From NCBI GenBank assembly GCA_963565915.1, contig OY751485.1:434001-498000 (forward strand): a stretch of 64,000 bases of DNA, in the 5' to 3' direction. Positions 25,728 through 35,352 of the stretch are shown here, one piece after another. Source of the DNA: Entoloma clypeatum. Lineage: Eukaryota > Basidiomycota > Agaricomycetes > Agaricales > Entolomataceae. The translations under genes were made by a program, and so were the position numbers. Each line of letters starts with the position of its first letter. The stretch's first letter is position 1. The notes under the pieces are model-generated. The model did not search any database and had not been told where the DNA came from. It saw only the letters and a list, made by a program, of their open reading frames with translations.

Positions 25728-25984
25728 AAAGTATTTCTTTCAGATTATCACAGCTAAATGCGAAATGATATGTAGGCGGTTGGAAAAAAACAGGAGGATA
25801 TAGGGCGGGCCCCGCCCTATGTAATCAACCCGGGGTTGATTTTGGAACTCCGAAGGGCTACTTCCTTTACATTGCCGGCTCACCATTGCTGACAGCGCAA
25901 TCAATCCATCATTACCATTTTGGGTCATCGGGGACTTGAATTCTAGCCCCGCCCTAGATATTGTTTTGTTTTCAACCACCTATA

Positions 25985-26344
25985 CAGTGCTTTGCATGTA
26001 TCTTTGCACACCAACACGATTTTTTTTCAGCTTGGTAGTTATCTGATGTGACCCAGGTTCTCATCTGAGCTCAACGAGATGAGTCGGCAGTCCCTTGGGC
26101 AGTCCGCGTCAAGGGCATCATGGCTCGCACCCGGATCTTTCCCATCTCGCTGTTGACTGAGAGGAGTGAGAGCAACCATCGGTGAAGGACGAGCGGCAGT
26201 GAGTGGACAACAGCGGCAGATGACAACACCCAAGTCAAAAGTGATGGAAGGCTGTGTCACAGCCTTCATTGGGTCAGTCACATGAGATGGTTACCAAGCA
26301 AAAAAAAAATCGTGTTGGTGTGCAAAGATACATGCAAAGCACTG
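25985..26344. mobile_element. Tc1/mariner-type MITE
   Basis: A 360-bp element with long imperfect inverted repeats (about 70 bp) beginning CAGTGCTTTGCATG, flanked by TA on both sides (25983-25984, 26345-26346). The TA target and CAGTG ends fit Tc1/mariner/pogo. It has no ORF and is therefore non-autonomous. It lies in the right half of the outer TIR element. Confidence 0.8.
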
Positions 26345-26485
26345 TAATTTCACATTTAGCTGCAAGAGAAACACTTTTTGTATTCTGCACACAAACACTT
26401 GTCAATAACAACAAAACATTTTGGTGTTTCCGCAGGTTACACTAACCTGTGCCAGCAGTGATGTATTTATTAGATAAAAACCCAA

Positions 26486-26787
26486 TGTTGAATGAATTCC
26501 ACTCCTATAGATCTTTCATCTATAACGTCATGTGCTCAATCCCATGATGTACAAATAATGTACAAATAAGTAGACTAGTATATAAGACTGTCCTTATTCT
26601 CTGTGCAATATAACGCTCTTACTGAGTAACCCCCACCTGCAAACACCTCTCAAGGTTAGTAGCAGTTTTCACCTCTATCGTAGAATACACATTCTGTAGC
26701 GCGTAGCATAGAGTATACTAGGACTGCAAGACGACACACCCACCATGATAACCTCCGGTGTTGATGTGATCATATGCTGTTCTAACA
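26486..26787 (+). repeat. 5' LTR of copia C4
   Basis: 302 bp from TGTTGAATG to TTCTAACA, with a TATATAAGACTGTCC promoter core near 26579. It is followed at once by GGTTATGAGCCC (26788-26799), the complement of the initiator tRNA-Met anticodon arm, so this family also uses a half-tRNA primer. Confidence 0.85.
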
Positions 26788-27184
26788 GGTTATGAGCCCT
26801 GAGATTCACAATTGCGCTCGTCGCTGGCAGTCTTAGTAGACTCGATGCCGCTACATCGTGAACACGATAGATCAAGTGCACCTCGATCTGTACATACAAC
26901 ATTAATGATTATGTGGACATTTAATCCCACATCATTGTGTAGCATGATGAGCTAGCAGATCCGGGCAATAACACCCCGATGATCGCGATGCCCATCCGCC
27001 TCCATACATGTGTCTACCAGTTAACTCTGTGTATGACGTTAAATGTGGAATAGGGGTCTGATGGACCCCAGTGGAGTAAAACACATGTTGCTGTGTCCCT
27101 GTTTCATCTAAGATCCAGCGATTTGACATGTGACTGACACATTCTATTTCCAGTCTTTTGCACTCTCACCCTTCGCATCAAAAT

Positions 27185-28495
27185 ATGTCTTCTTTTGATT
27201 ACAAATCTGCTGTCGTCAAGATGGATGGCTCTAACTGGAAGGAGTGGAGCAATAAGATTAGTGTTTCAAGGTCCAGTCTCAAAGACCACAAAGAAGACTG
27301 AGACCAGACTGAACCAGGGGGTGGTCCTGGTTCATCTTTTAAATAATACAAAGACCACCCCCCCTGGTTCTATGCAGTTCATAGGTTTAAACCAGTTTTT
27401 TGGCCAAAAAACCGGTTTAAACCGGTCCTGGTCCTAGTTTTTCAGAGAGACCACTCACCTGGTCTTGGTCTCTGGTCTCAAATTTTTTGGGCAAAAAACC
27501 GGACCAGACTGGACCTTGAAACACTAGATAAGATGACAGGGTTTTTACAGTTTGAAGGGACCTGGATGCTTGTATCCGGGGACTGGAAACAGCCAAACTC
27601 TCTGACAGCCACTTCGATGTCTGAACAACGAAAGGAGCTCCGCAAGTGGAAGGAGAAAGACTTGAAAGCACGTGGTGCGATCGTCTTATCTCTGGTGGAA
27701 TCTGTAAAACATGAGGTTACAGCGTTCCAGACTTCAAAAGAGGTTTGGGATCAGCTAAAAACTCTTTTTGAGAACAAAGGCCCCGACGAGATGTTCAAGG
27801 ACTTTGCCTTGACTCTTGATTGGCACCTGTCTGGTGGTGACCCCCATCCAGAATTCTCTAAATTCTGTGATCTCTTGGCACGCCTCGACGGGCACAAGAT
27901 CCCCTTCACTCCTAAATTGCAAGGGATGCTTGCTGTGCACCGTCTATCTCCCAAATGGAAACATCTTGGTTTGCATCTGGCCAAAGAATGGAAGTTGGAT
28001 ACTTTCAAGCTTACAGATGTTGAAGAGATTGTAACCGCGGAGTACATGTGCGTACAAGCCGAAGCACAACTTCCGGCTGCCAACAAGATCTCTGCTGTCA
28101 AGTGGAAAGGACAGGAACCCCGCTGGCACAATGGTCCGGGACCTGCTGATGCTTCTGGGTCAAACCAGAATTCCAGCAAACCTCATCAACAGAACAAAGG
28201 AAAAGAAAAGGCAAAGGAGACACCGTCAAATAACTCCGGTGATCAAAACAAGAAGCAGCTGTTTGTACCCACAAAGAAAGGGTCACAGAGTTGGGAAAAG
28301 GCCCAGCGTGCCCAAGAGGCCGCTGCAGGTGACACCGCTGGCTGCTCTCATGTTGCCTCATCAGCAATGACTATAAATCTGCTGACATCTCCCTTCACCA
28401 CTGTCACAGGCTTGGGACACATCATTCCCCCCCAACAATCTTCTACTCCAATGACTGACCCTCGTCGTTGTCCTCCTCTTGAATTGCGGTCGACA
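27185..28495 (+). pseudogene. Gag of copia C4, interrupted by a MITE
   Basis: Gag begins at ATG 27185 (MSSFDYKSAVVKMDGSNWK) and is cut after codon NK by the MITE 27259-27526. It resumes at 27535 with the frame intact once the MITE and its duplication are removed. It contains the UBN2-like Gag core (WKEKDLKARGAIVLSL). No CCHC zinc knuckle is present. The frame runs on into the second MITE at 28504. Confidence 0.8.
27259..27526. mobile_element. hAT-type MITE, copy 1
   Basis: A 268-bp element with inverted ends TAGTGTTTCAAGGTCCAG / CTGGACCTTGAAACACTA. It is flanked by an 8-bp duplication with one mismatch (AATAAGAT at 27251-27258, GATAAGAT at 27527-27534). The 8-bp duplication and ends fit the hAT superfamily. 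The inside is strongly self-complementary around TTTTTTGGCC. No ORF. Confidence 0.85.
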
Positions 28496-28611
28496 TCTAG
28501 TCCTAGTGTTTCAAGGTCCAGTCTGGTCCGGTTTTTTGCCCAAAAAATTTGAGACCAGAGACCAAGACCAGGTGAGTGGTCTCTCTGAAAAACTAAGGCC
28601 AGGACCAGTTT

Positions 28612-28979
28612 TGTTACGGACTAACGACTACGGACGTATATGCTTACTTTTTCACTTTTACTCATCGGCCCCCGCTTACACATATCGTATTATACTTTAT
28701 TTCCTTTAGTATACTTCGCTCCCGCGCTGACTCGCTTTCCGCAGCTGTCTGACTCATTCCGCAGTCGTCTTACTCAGACGCACTGCCTTCCGCAGTTATC
28801 TTACTCAGATACACTGCCTTGCGCAGCACTGACTCATATGCTATCGCCTATAGTCAGTACCTATATAAACCCTTTGTACTATAGCTAGATTCCTTAGATT
28901 TAGCAATCACATTGCTCTTCGCCTTTCCATCTTCCTGCATACTCTGCCCGAACCTTGGAACGGTTTGTTACGCATAACA
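28612..28979 (+). repeat. 5' LTR of the chromovirus
   Basis: 368 bp. It contains TATATAAA at 28862-28869 and a likely transcription start about 34 nt further on, at AGATTTAGCAA (28896). A 32-bp block ending in the TATA box is almost unchanged in the diverged copy near 58690. Confidence 0.92.
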
Positions 28980-28981
28980 AG

Positions 28982-28992
28982 TTGCTAAATCT
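28982..28992 (+). promoter_or_regulatory. Putative self-priming primer binding site
   Basis: TTGCTAAATCT, two bases after the LTR, is the exact reverse complement of AGATTTAGCAA at 28896-28906, where the mRNA should start. Tf1 of fission yeast primes reverse transcription by pairing the first 11 nt of its own mRNA with such a site. No tRNA 3' end match is evident. Self-priming is an inference. Confidence 0.65.
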
Positions 28993-29770
28993 CGTTAGGT
29001 TCGCCCAGAGCGAAGAGAGCAACTACCAGACGAGTCAAGACGTCGCGCTTCTTTGAAGACTTCACCAGTAACCCATTCAGCACGCCAGAAGCCCGACAGG
29101 AGGAGCTAAGTCCTCGAGACAGTATCGATTTTACGCTTATCCAGCAGTACATCGAATCGGAGATCCGTCGCATCCTACAGCAGGTGCTTGACGAAGAACT
29201 AGACAACGACGAGCATCGCCCCCACGGCGAGATAGCAGAGAGCATCCATCTTGCTCGGCAACACCAGATCGCGCGTTACAACGCCCGACAGAACGAACTC
29301 GAAAGCTTTCGCGTTCAAGAAGGACCTCAGACAGGTCGGATCACAGAGATCAGAGAGTTTATCGGTGTCCAGACAACCGTTATCAGAAGATTGATTAGGA
29401 CGCTCACATCGAGACGTCCCAGAGCCACATCATCACGTCCTACTCGAAGCAGCAGATCTACGCCCACTTCACCATCGAAGAACAACAAACCGAGTACAAC
29501 CGTTGGGCACGAAACGAGAGACTTGACCCCTTCTCGCGACCAACAGACGCGCAGGAACAGAGATTCCTTAGAGATCTACAGAGGAAATACCCCGAACGTT
29601 TTGCCACCGATTCCGCCGACGAGTCCCCTGACGAATTTACTTTTGACTCCGCGCAGTCAGATACCGAACAGACGCCTAGAACAGGGACTGATTTTCAACC
29701 CCTACCTATATCCCGAACCCCATCTTCATCCCAACAACCCGACACCTCTCCTACTCCGCAGGTTCTAGAC

Positions 29771-30640
29771 ATGGCAGAAGCACCGACAGTACAAACAATG
29801 GATACATCCAAGATCATCAAAGATCCTGGGATGTTCAAAGACAGACACACCTTCGACGAGTGGTGGAAAGCCACCAAATTATACATCAGGTTCCAGAAGG
29901 GACTGTCCGACGATCAGAAGATTCTTGCGGTGTTATCCCGCATGATGGAAGGGTCCGGTAAACACTGGGCCAGCAACAAATTAGACGACCTTGCCACCGA
30001 TGGCGAGAACATCACCTGGTTAGGATTCTCAGATGACATCGCTACGCGATTCTCTATTGCCAACAAGTCGGCAGCGGCCAAGGCGAAACTCGAAGTCCTG
30101 AAACAGGAGAAACGCACCATCGACGAATTCTTGGACGAATTCGAAGAGATCTTGAAGCTGTCAAACCTTGGCGAAGAAACTGGGAAATACATCCTGGAAA
30201 AGAACGTCAACCGCAAAATTTCTGAACAAGTGGCTAGCGATGGCAAGACGTACACTGATTACGCAAAGGAGATCCGAAACAAGGGACGACAGATGGAGGG
30301 ACATGCATTAGTCATCCGAGGGGGTGGCGACACACGCACCGGATCGGGTACCACTTATGGTGGTCAAGGCAAAGCCATGGAGATCGACAAAGCAGGAGTA
30401 GCCCGTTGCTACAACTGTCAGCGCTTTGGTCACCTTGCCAAAGACTGCAAAGCCCCAAAGAAGAAAGATGGTCGTAAGTGTTTCAACTGCGACCAAGAAG
30501 GACATATTGCGCGCAACTGCCGCAAGCCGAAGAAGAACTCTGGAAAGATTAGGAAGGTGTCTGATGGAGATACCGATGATGACGATGAAACCATCACCAT
30601 AGAGACCGATGAGAAGGATTTTCCCGAAGGGTCCGATTAA
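29771..30640 (+). CDS. Gag of the chromovirus
   Basis: 289 aa from the first ATG downstream of the LTR. The capsid-like retrotrans_gag core lies at about residues 15-170. Two CCHC zinc knuckles follow: [14 protein letters not shown] and [14 protein letters not shown], for RNA packaging. The tail is acidic. The same frame is open upstream to about 29398 without an ATG, with protein-like sequence, so a non-AUG-started longer form is possible. Pol lies in the -1 frame and overlaps the last about 25 nt. Confidence 0.9.
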   Translation: MAEAPTVQTMDTSKIIKDPGMFKDRHTFDEWWKATKLYIRFQKGLSDDQKILAVLSRMMEGSGKHWASNKLDDLATDGENITWLGFSDDIATRFSIANKSAAAKAKLEVLKQEKRTIDEFLDEFEEILKLSNLGEETGKYILEKNVNRKISEQVASDGKTYTDYAKEIRNKGRQMEGHALVIRGGGDTRTGSGTTYGGQGKAMEIDKAGVARCYNCQRFGHLAKDCKAPKKKDGRKCFNCDQEGHIARNCRKPKKNSGKIRKVSDGDTDDDDETITIETDEKDFPEGSD

Positions 30641-33600
30641 ACGACGCTAAGTCGCGACCCTTATCCATTAAACGAACTCGCTTGCCTGGTGCAGTTACAG
30701 ACAATATAACTTATGTTATCCCTGCAAAGCGAGCCGTTGCGTCAACTAAGATTGTCAAGGGAGATAAACCTCCGAAACGACGAGAGATCAAGCTGCAAGC
30801 TCAGATCAAAACACGACGAGGACCAAAGGCCATTCGACCCGAGGTCGATAGCGGATGTGAACGCACATGTATCCATCCCAGAATAGTACGTGAACAGAAC
30901 CTTCCCACACGTGGAATAAAGCCCATATCAATCCTAAATGCGGATGGATCACCGAACCGACAACAGAAAGCAGAAAAACTTGCCGAAGTCAAGCTGGACT
31001 TGGGAACACACCAGGAAACCATGGAGGCAATGGTATTGGACATTGGGAGAACGGATATGCTTTTGGGACATGATTGGTTGGTGCACCACAACCCTACAAT
31101 CAATTGGACGACCGGCGCCGTAACATTCAACCGATGCCCATCAACGTGTCAAACCAAACACTCGGATTTCAGGGTTAACCTTAATGGTCGCAAACATCGG
31201 GTTCGCATGGTGGAAATACGAGACAAGGACGCACCCAAGAAATCAGATCAGAAATGGAAGCCCGGAGACCCCATATTGGAAGCAGTTACTCCCACACCAC
31301 CTCCCACAACCAAACGACCCTCATATGTTGAACGTTTTGCCCATCTTTTTGAAAAAGAAAACTTTGACAAGATCCCAAAGGAAAGGGAATGGGACCACGG
31401 CATCGAACTTACACCGGACGCACCAAAGGAGCTAGGGGGAAACACGTACCCTATGACCCAAAAGGAGCAAGAAGAACTGGACGAATTCATCGACGAAGGC
31501 CTGGCAACCGGAAAGATCCGACCGTCCAAATCACCTTATGCATCACCCTGCTTCTTCATTAACAAGAAAGACGGTTCCAAACGATTGGTACAGGACTATC
31601 GCACGGTTAACAAATTCACGGTTAAGGACAAATTCCCACTCCCACGCATCAACGACCTCTTGGATGTATTGAAGGACGCAGTCTACTTCAACAAAATGGA
31701 CATCATGTGGGGATACAATAATGTGCGGATCAAAAAGGGTGACGAATGGAAAGCCGCCTTCTTGACCAGCCGAGGATTGTTTGAACCATTGGTCATGTTT
31801 TTCGGTCTCTGCAATTCCCCGGGAACGTTCTCTCGGATGATGGCCAGCCTATTCAGGGATCAGATCCGTCGGCGCATCTGTGTGATTTACATGGATGACA
31901 TAGTGGTTATTGGTAAAACCAAGGAAGAACTCGCCCGGAATACCGAAGAGATCTTGCAGATCCTGTCGGACAATGACTTGTTCCTAAAGGAGAAGAAGTG
32001 TCTTTGGGAAGTAACGAAATGCCCCATATTGGGATATGTCGTGGGTGAAGGACGTGTCGAGATGGAAACTGAAAAGGTGGACACAATCCGGAACTGGCGA
32101 GTACCCACATCAAAAAAGGAAGTCCAGAGGTTCCTGGGATTTGCCAATTTTTATCGACGCTTCATTGAAGGATACTCAAACATCGCAAAGCCACTCACGA
32201 CACTTACGGGAAATACAGCATTCACATGGGGACCAGCGGCGCAAGAAGCATTTGAAGGTCTCATACGGGCAATCACGACAGCACCAGTCTTGGCATTGCC
32301 CAAACCGGACGGACAGTTCAGGGTTGAAACCGATGCATCGGGTTATGCAATTGGAGCGGTACTCTCACAGAAACAAGACGACAAGTGGCATCCTATCGCG
32401 TTCTTGTCGCGGACCATGTCCGCGGCCGAACAGAATTACGAGATCTATGACAAGGAACTCTTGGCAGTCATGGAAGCACTGAAGGACTGGCGACATTATC
32501 TACTTGAAGCCAAGGAACGTTTCGAGATCTTAACCGATCACAAAAACCTGGAGTATTTCCGGCGTCCTCAGGACCTAAACCAACGACAGAGGCGCTGGAA
32601 GATGAAGCTACAAGACTATGACTTCGAATTGCGACATGTACCTGGGAAGACAAACGCGAAAGCAGACATCCTGTCACGTTTACCCTGGTATGAGACGGAA
32701 CTCGAGCCGCAGGACAGCGACCAAATGCTCAAGGAGGGGCTATTTTTGAAACGATTGGAATCAGAAGATGTGATACAAATGGAGATGTTCACGGAGGAAC
32801 AATTCTTTGAAGGGGGTGAAACATCTGATTCCATCAAAATCGGAAACATCACAACCATCGAAAACCCATGGATCGTACGCATCAAGGCCTCGAATCGCAT
32901 GGAAACAGAAGTAGCCCAGGGTCTGAAGAAGAATCCTCACTGGTACCAGCAGGAAAATGGCATCACCTACGCAGGAGAACGAGTCTATGTTCCACCAGAC
33001 CCACAATTGCGCCAAGAACTGATGTTTGAAGCGCACGACGCACCAGTGGCAGGACATCCAGGACAGTATCGAACGCATGAACTTCTCACTCGCACCTACT
33101 GGTGGCCCACCATCCTACATGACGTAAAGAAGTATGTGAAAGGTTGTGACACCTGTCAACGCAACAAGATCAGCCGCCAAAGGAGACACGCCCCTCTGCA
33201 CCCTAACGCCGCGCCAAGTCAACCATGGGAAGATATAGGGATTGACGTCGTAGGACCGATACCAGAATCTGATGGGAAGAACGCAATTCTGGTCATCACG
33301 GACAGACATTCAAAGATGCTTCATCTCATCCCGACAACCGTGGAACTATCGGCTGAAGGATTAGCCAAGATCTATCGGGACCAGATATGGAAACTTCATG
33401 GAATTCCCAAGAAGATCATCAGCGATAGGGGACCGCAGTTCGCCGCGAAGTTTATGGAGATACTTTGCCGCATGTTAGGGATCAAAAGAAATCTGTCCAC
33501 TGCGTACCATCCACAGACTGATGGACAGGCCGAACGATCGCATCAGGAAACCGAGGTGTTCTTACGAAACTTTGTCAACCATCTACAAGATGATTGGGCG

Positions 33601-34290
33601 GAATGGATCGCAATCGCAGAATTCCAGTACAATGACAAAGAACATCAAGCGACAAAGTACACACCATTCTATCTCAACTACGGTCTGCATCCTTGGAAGG
33701 GAGAACTTGTGTTGGAAGACACCAATCCGGCAGCAAACGACTTCTTGAAAAAACTCAAACAGGCACGAGAAGAAGCCAACGCAGCACTAAAACAGGCACA
33801 GGATCAGATGAAGAAGACAGTTGACACACGACGAAGCCCGTCTCGGGATTACCGCATCGGAGACAAGGTGTGGCTGGAAGGGACTAACATCAGGACTGAT
33901 CGTCCCTCAAAGAAACTTGACGCCCTCCGACACGGACCGTTCAAAGTCCTAGAGAAGAAAGGAGCTAGCGCATACCGTCTTGATCTTCCCAAAACCTGGA
34001 AAATGATCCACCCTGTGTTCAACGAAACCCTGTTATCGCCATACGAAACCCCGAAGTATGCCATTCAGAAAAAGAAGCCAGCCCCTGATCCGATCATCGT
34101 CGAAGGACGAGAAGAATACCATGTCTCCACGATCCTGGACTCTCGAAAATTCCGCGGAAAGATCCAGTACCTCGTCCAATGGGAAGGGTATGGCCCAGAA
34201 GAGAACACGTGGGAACCTCGGACTAATGTTCAGAACGCTCAAGACTTGATCCGAGACTTTCATCGGCAAAATCCATCGCGTCCACGATAA
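30613..34290 (+). CDS. Pol of the chromovirus: protease, RT, RNase H, integrase, chromodomain
   Basis: The open frame (about 1,225 codons) starts after a stop at 30610-30612, inside gag, in the -1 frame. It has no ATG near its start, so it is expected to be made as Gag-Pol by frameshifting. Counted from 30682, domains are aspartic protease (VDSGCERT, about 55), RT (YMDDIVVI, about 410), RNase H ([14 protein letters not shown], about 555), and the integrase zinc-binding HHCC (CDTCQRNK). The integrase DDE core has [10 protein letters not shown] and [16 protein letters not shown]-terminal chromodomain ([12 protein letters not shown]...WEPRTNV) follows, which in chromoviruses steers integration to marked chromatin. 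No inactivating change is visible. Confidence 0.92.
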   Translation, partial: EGFSRRVRLNDAKSRPLSIKRTRLPGAVTDNITYVIPAKRAVASTKIVKGDKPPKRREIKLQAQIKTRRGPKAIRPEVDSGCERTCIHPRIVREQNLPTRGIKPISILNADGSPNRQQKAEKLAEVKLDLGTHQETMEAMVLDIGRTDMLLGHDWLVHHNPTINWTTGAVTFNRCPSTCQTKHSDFRVNLNGRKHRVRMVEIRDKDAPKKSDQKWKPGDPILEAVTPTPPPTTKRPSYVERFAHLFEKENFDKIPKEREWDHGIELTPDAPKELGGNTYPMTQKEQEELDEFIDEGLATGKIRPSKSPYASPCFFINKKDGSKRLVQDYRTVNKFTVKDKFPLPRINDLLDVLKDAVYFNKMDIMWGYNNVRIKKGDEWKAAFLTSRGLFEPLVMFFGLCNSPGTFSRMMASLFRDQIRRRICVIYMDDIVVIGKTKEELARNTEEILQILSDNDLFLKEKKCLWEVTKCPILGYVVGEGRVEMETEKVDTIRNWRVPTSKKEVQRFLGFANFYRRFIEGYSNIAKPLTTLTGNTAFTWGPAAQEAFEGLIRAITTAPVLALPKPDGQFRVETDASGYAIGAVLSQKQDDKWHPIAFLSRTMSAAEQNYEIYDKELLAVMEALKDWRHYLLEAKERFEILTDHKNLEYFRRPQDLNQRQRRWKMKLQDYDFELRHVPGKTNAKADILSRLPWYETELEPQDSDQMLKEGLFLKRLESEDVIQMEMFTEEQFFEGGETSDSIKIGNITTIENPWIVRIKASNRMETEVAQGLKKNPHWYQQENGITYAGERVYVPPDPQLRQELMFEAHDAPVAGHPGQYRTHELLTRTYWWPTILHDVKKYVKGCDTCQRNKISRQRRHAPLHPNAAPSQPWEDIGIDVVGPIPESDGKNAILVITDRHSKMLHLIPTTVELSAEGLAKIYRDQIWKLHGIPKKIISDRGPQFAAKFMEILCRMLGIKRNLSTAYHPQTDGQAERSHQETEVFLRNFVNHLQDDWAEWIAIAEFQYNDKEHQATKYTPFYLNYGLHPWKGELVLEDTNPAANDFLKKLKQAREEANAALKQAQDQMKKTVDTRRSPSRDYRIGDKVWLEGTNIRTDRPSKKLDALRHGPFKVLEKKGASAYRLDLPKTWKMIHPVFNETLLSPYETPKYAIQKKKPAPDPIIVEGREEYHVSTILDSRKFRGKIQYLVQWEGYGPEENTWEPRTNVQNAQDLIRDFHRQNPSRPR

Positions 34291-34405
34291 AAGAATAAAC
34301 TTTGAGCCATTTTCCACATCGACTTCTGTCACATCGAGTTCCCCGCTCCAACTCTTCTCGCCCAACACGCCGTTCTTCTTATACCTTTCAAACATCATTT
34401 CTGCC

Positions 34406-34774
34406 ATGTCCAACATCACCGCCGCCTCCACCGATGCTTCCGATATCAACCCCACCATCACCACCCTCATCGGCGAAGCGCTCTCCATGCGCGACCAGAT
34501 CCATGCGCTCGAAACCTCCGTTGCCGACATCCTTCACCGGCAGATGCATATCCGCCTTCATACCCTTTCCGATTTGCCAACCGCCCCCACCGCTGAGGAG
34601 AAACTCATCCTCAAAAACTATACCAACACCCTTGCTGTCGAGAACCGACGCCTTCGCCTCGCCGTTCGAGGTTTAGAGTTTGCCACGGCGGTAAACGATG
34701 AACTGATAAAGGATTGGGGTAACCGAGTTGACCCTGCCTGGGCCGATCCAAATGGCAACGATGGATGGGAGTAG
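34406..34774 (+). CDS. Third ORF of the chromovirus, unknown function
   Basis: 122 aa, 115 nt downstream of the pol stop and before the 3' LTR. The protein is mostly helical by composition, with leucine-spaced heptads (about residues 20-55 and 70-95), and contains KNYTNTLAVENRRL. There is no signal peptide or known domain. A homologous ORF lies at the same place in the diverged chromovirus fragment (59340-59000, minus), with conserved blocks such as ILKNYTNTL and EN-R. It resembles the start of fungal ORFs that precede gag in some elements, but I cannot assign a role. Expression might need a spliced or separate transcript. Confidence 0.65.
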   Translation: MSNITAASTDASDINPTITTLIGEALSMRDQIHALETSVADILHRQMHIRLHTLSDLPTAPTAEEKLILKNYTNTLAVENRRLRLAVRGLEFATAVNDELIKDWGNRVDPAWADPNGNDGWE

Positions 34775-34777
34775 GTA

Positions 34778-34795
34778 GTCTGTGAGGACACAGAC
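34778..34795 (+). promoter_or_regulatory. Hairpin before the polypurine tract
   Basis: GTCTGTG AGGA CACAGAC forms a 7-bp stem with a 4-nt loop, just downstream of ORF3 and about 5 nt before the purine run GAGGAGGGG. The same hairpin is found in the diverged copy at 58966-58983 with its outer pair changed from G-C to C-G. Confidence 0.55.
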
Positions 34796-34811
34796 CTTGA
34801 GGAGGGGAACA

Positions 34812-35179
34812 TGTTACGGACTAACGACTACGGACGTATATGCTTACTTTTTCACTTTTACTCATCGGCCCCCGCTTACACATATCGTATTATACTTTAT
34901 TTCCTTTAGTATACTTCGCTCCCGCGCTGACTCGCTTTCCGCAGCTGTCTGACTCATTCCGCAGTCGTCTTACTCAGACGCACTGCCTTCCGCAGTTATC
35001 TTACTCAGATACACTGCCTTGCGCAGCACTGACTCATATGCTATCGCCTATAGTCAGTACCTATATAAACCCTTTGTACTATAGCTAGATTCCTTAGATT
35101 TAGCAATCACATTGCTCTTCGCCTTTCCATCTTCCTGCATACTCTGCCCGAACCTTGGAACGGTTTGTTACGCATAACA
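34812..35179 (+). repeat. 3' LTR of the chromovirus
   Basis: 368 bp, apparently identical to the 5' LTR. It is preceded by the polypurine tract GAGGAGGGGAACA (34799-34811). Confidence 0.92.
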
Positions 35180-35352
35180 AGTTTTAACCAGTTTTTTGGC
35201 CAAAAAACTGGTTTAAACCTATGAACTGCATAGAACCAGGGGGGGTGGTCTTTGTATTTTTGAAAAGATGAACCAGGACCACCCCCTGGTTCAGTCTGGT
35301 CTCAGTCTTCTTTGTGGTCTTTGAGACTGGACCTTGAAACACTATCTAGTCC

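Larger units (their letters stand above)
19419..25746. mobile_element. Palindromic MITE, split by copia C1
   Basis: A short element of about 130 bp has ends TGATAATCTGAAAG / CTTTCAGATTATCA. It consists of alternating inverted blocks: a 26-nt end block, a 25-nt middle block, then both again inverted (19424-19533). The final end block is cut after CTTAAAGT by copia C1 and resumes at 25728. Removing both insertions restores the left TIR of the outer element (compare the right TIR near 26350-26365). Confidence 0.6.
19305..26460. mobile_element. TIR DNA element hosting a nest of other insertions
   Basis: Terminal inverted repeats beginning CACTGCTGGCACAGG extend for about 100 bp at each end (19305-19418 and 26355-26460), including the block with AAAAAGTGTTTCTCTTG. 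No transposase remains, so it is probably non-autonomous. I see no clear target duplication. The left arm is interrupted at about 19419 by a palindromic MITE, and the right part by a mariner-type MITE at 25985. Remaining own sequence is about 0.5 kb. The superfamily is uncertain. Confidence 0.65.
28612..35179 (+). mobile_element. Ty3/gypsy chromovirus, structurally complete
   Basis: 6,568 bp, ends TGTTACGG...GCATAACA, perfect 5-bp duplication AGTTT (28607-28611, 35180-35184). The two 368-bp LTRs look identical over every base I compared, so insertion was recent. It encodes gag, pol with a C-terminal chromodomain, and a third ORF. It is the youngest element here, and gag, pol and ORF3 are all open. 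Confidence 0.95.
28504..35344. mobile_element. hAT-type MITE, copy 2, split by the chromovirus
   Basis: Same family as 27259-27526 but in the other orientation. It is flanked by a perfect 8-bp duplication TCTAGTCC (28496-28503, 35345-35352). The chromovirus entered at 28612, leaving 108 bp on the left and 165 bp on the right. Removing all of it rejoins the C4 reading frame between gag and protease. Confidence 0.9.

Noticed and set aside
19529..25732. Interpreting the left and right TIR blocks and C1 as one large DNA transposon carrying copia genes
   Set aside because: C1 has its own LTRs, primer site and 5-bp duplication, so it is a later insertion.
28640..28888. An 82-codon ORF present identically at 28640 and 34840
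   Set aside because: It lies within both LTRs of the chromovirus, spans the promoter, and is identical only because the LTRs are.
29184..29768. A 194-codon ORF upstream of chromovirus gag as an independent gene
   Set aside because: It has no ATG (an alternative start codon only) and lies in the leader; kept as a finding about the ATG-free leader, not as a gene.
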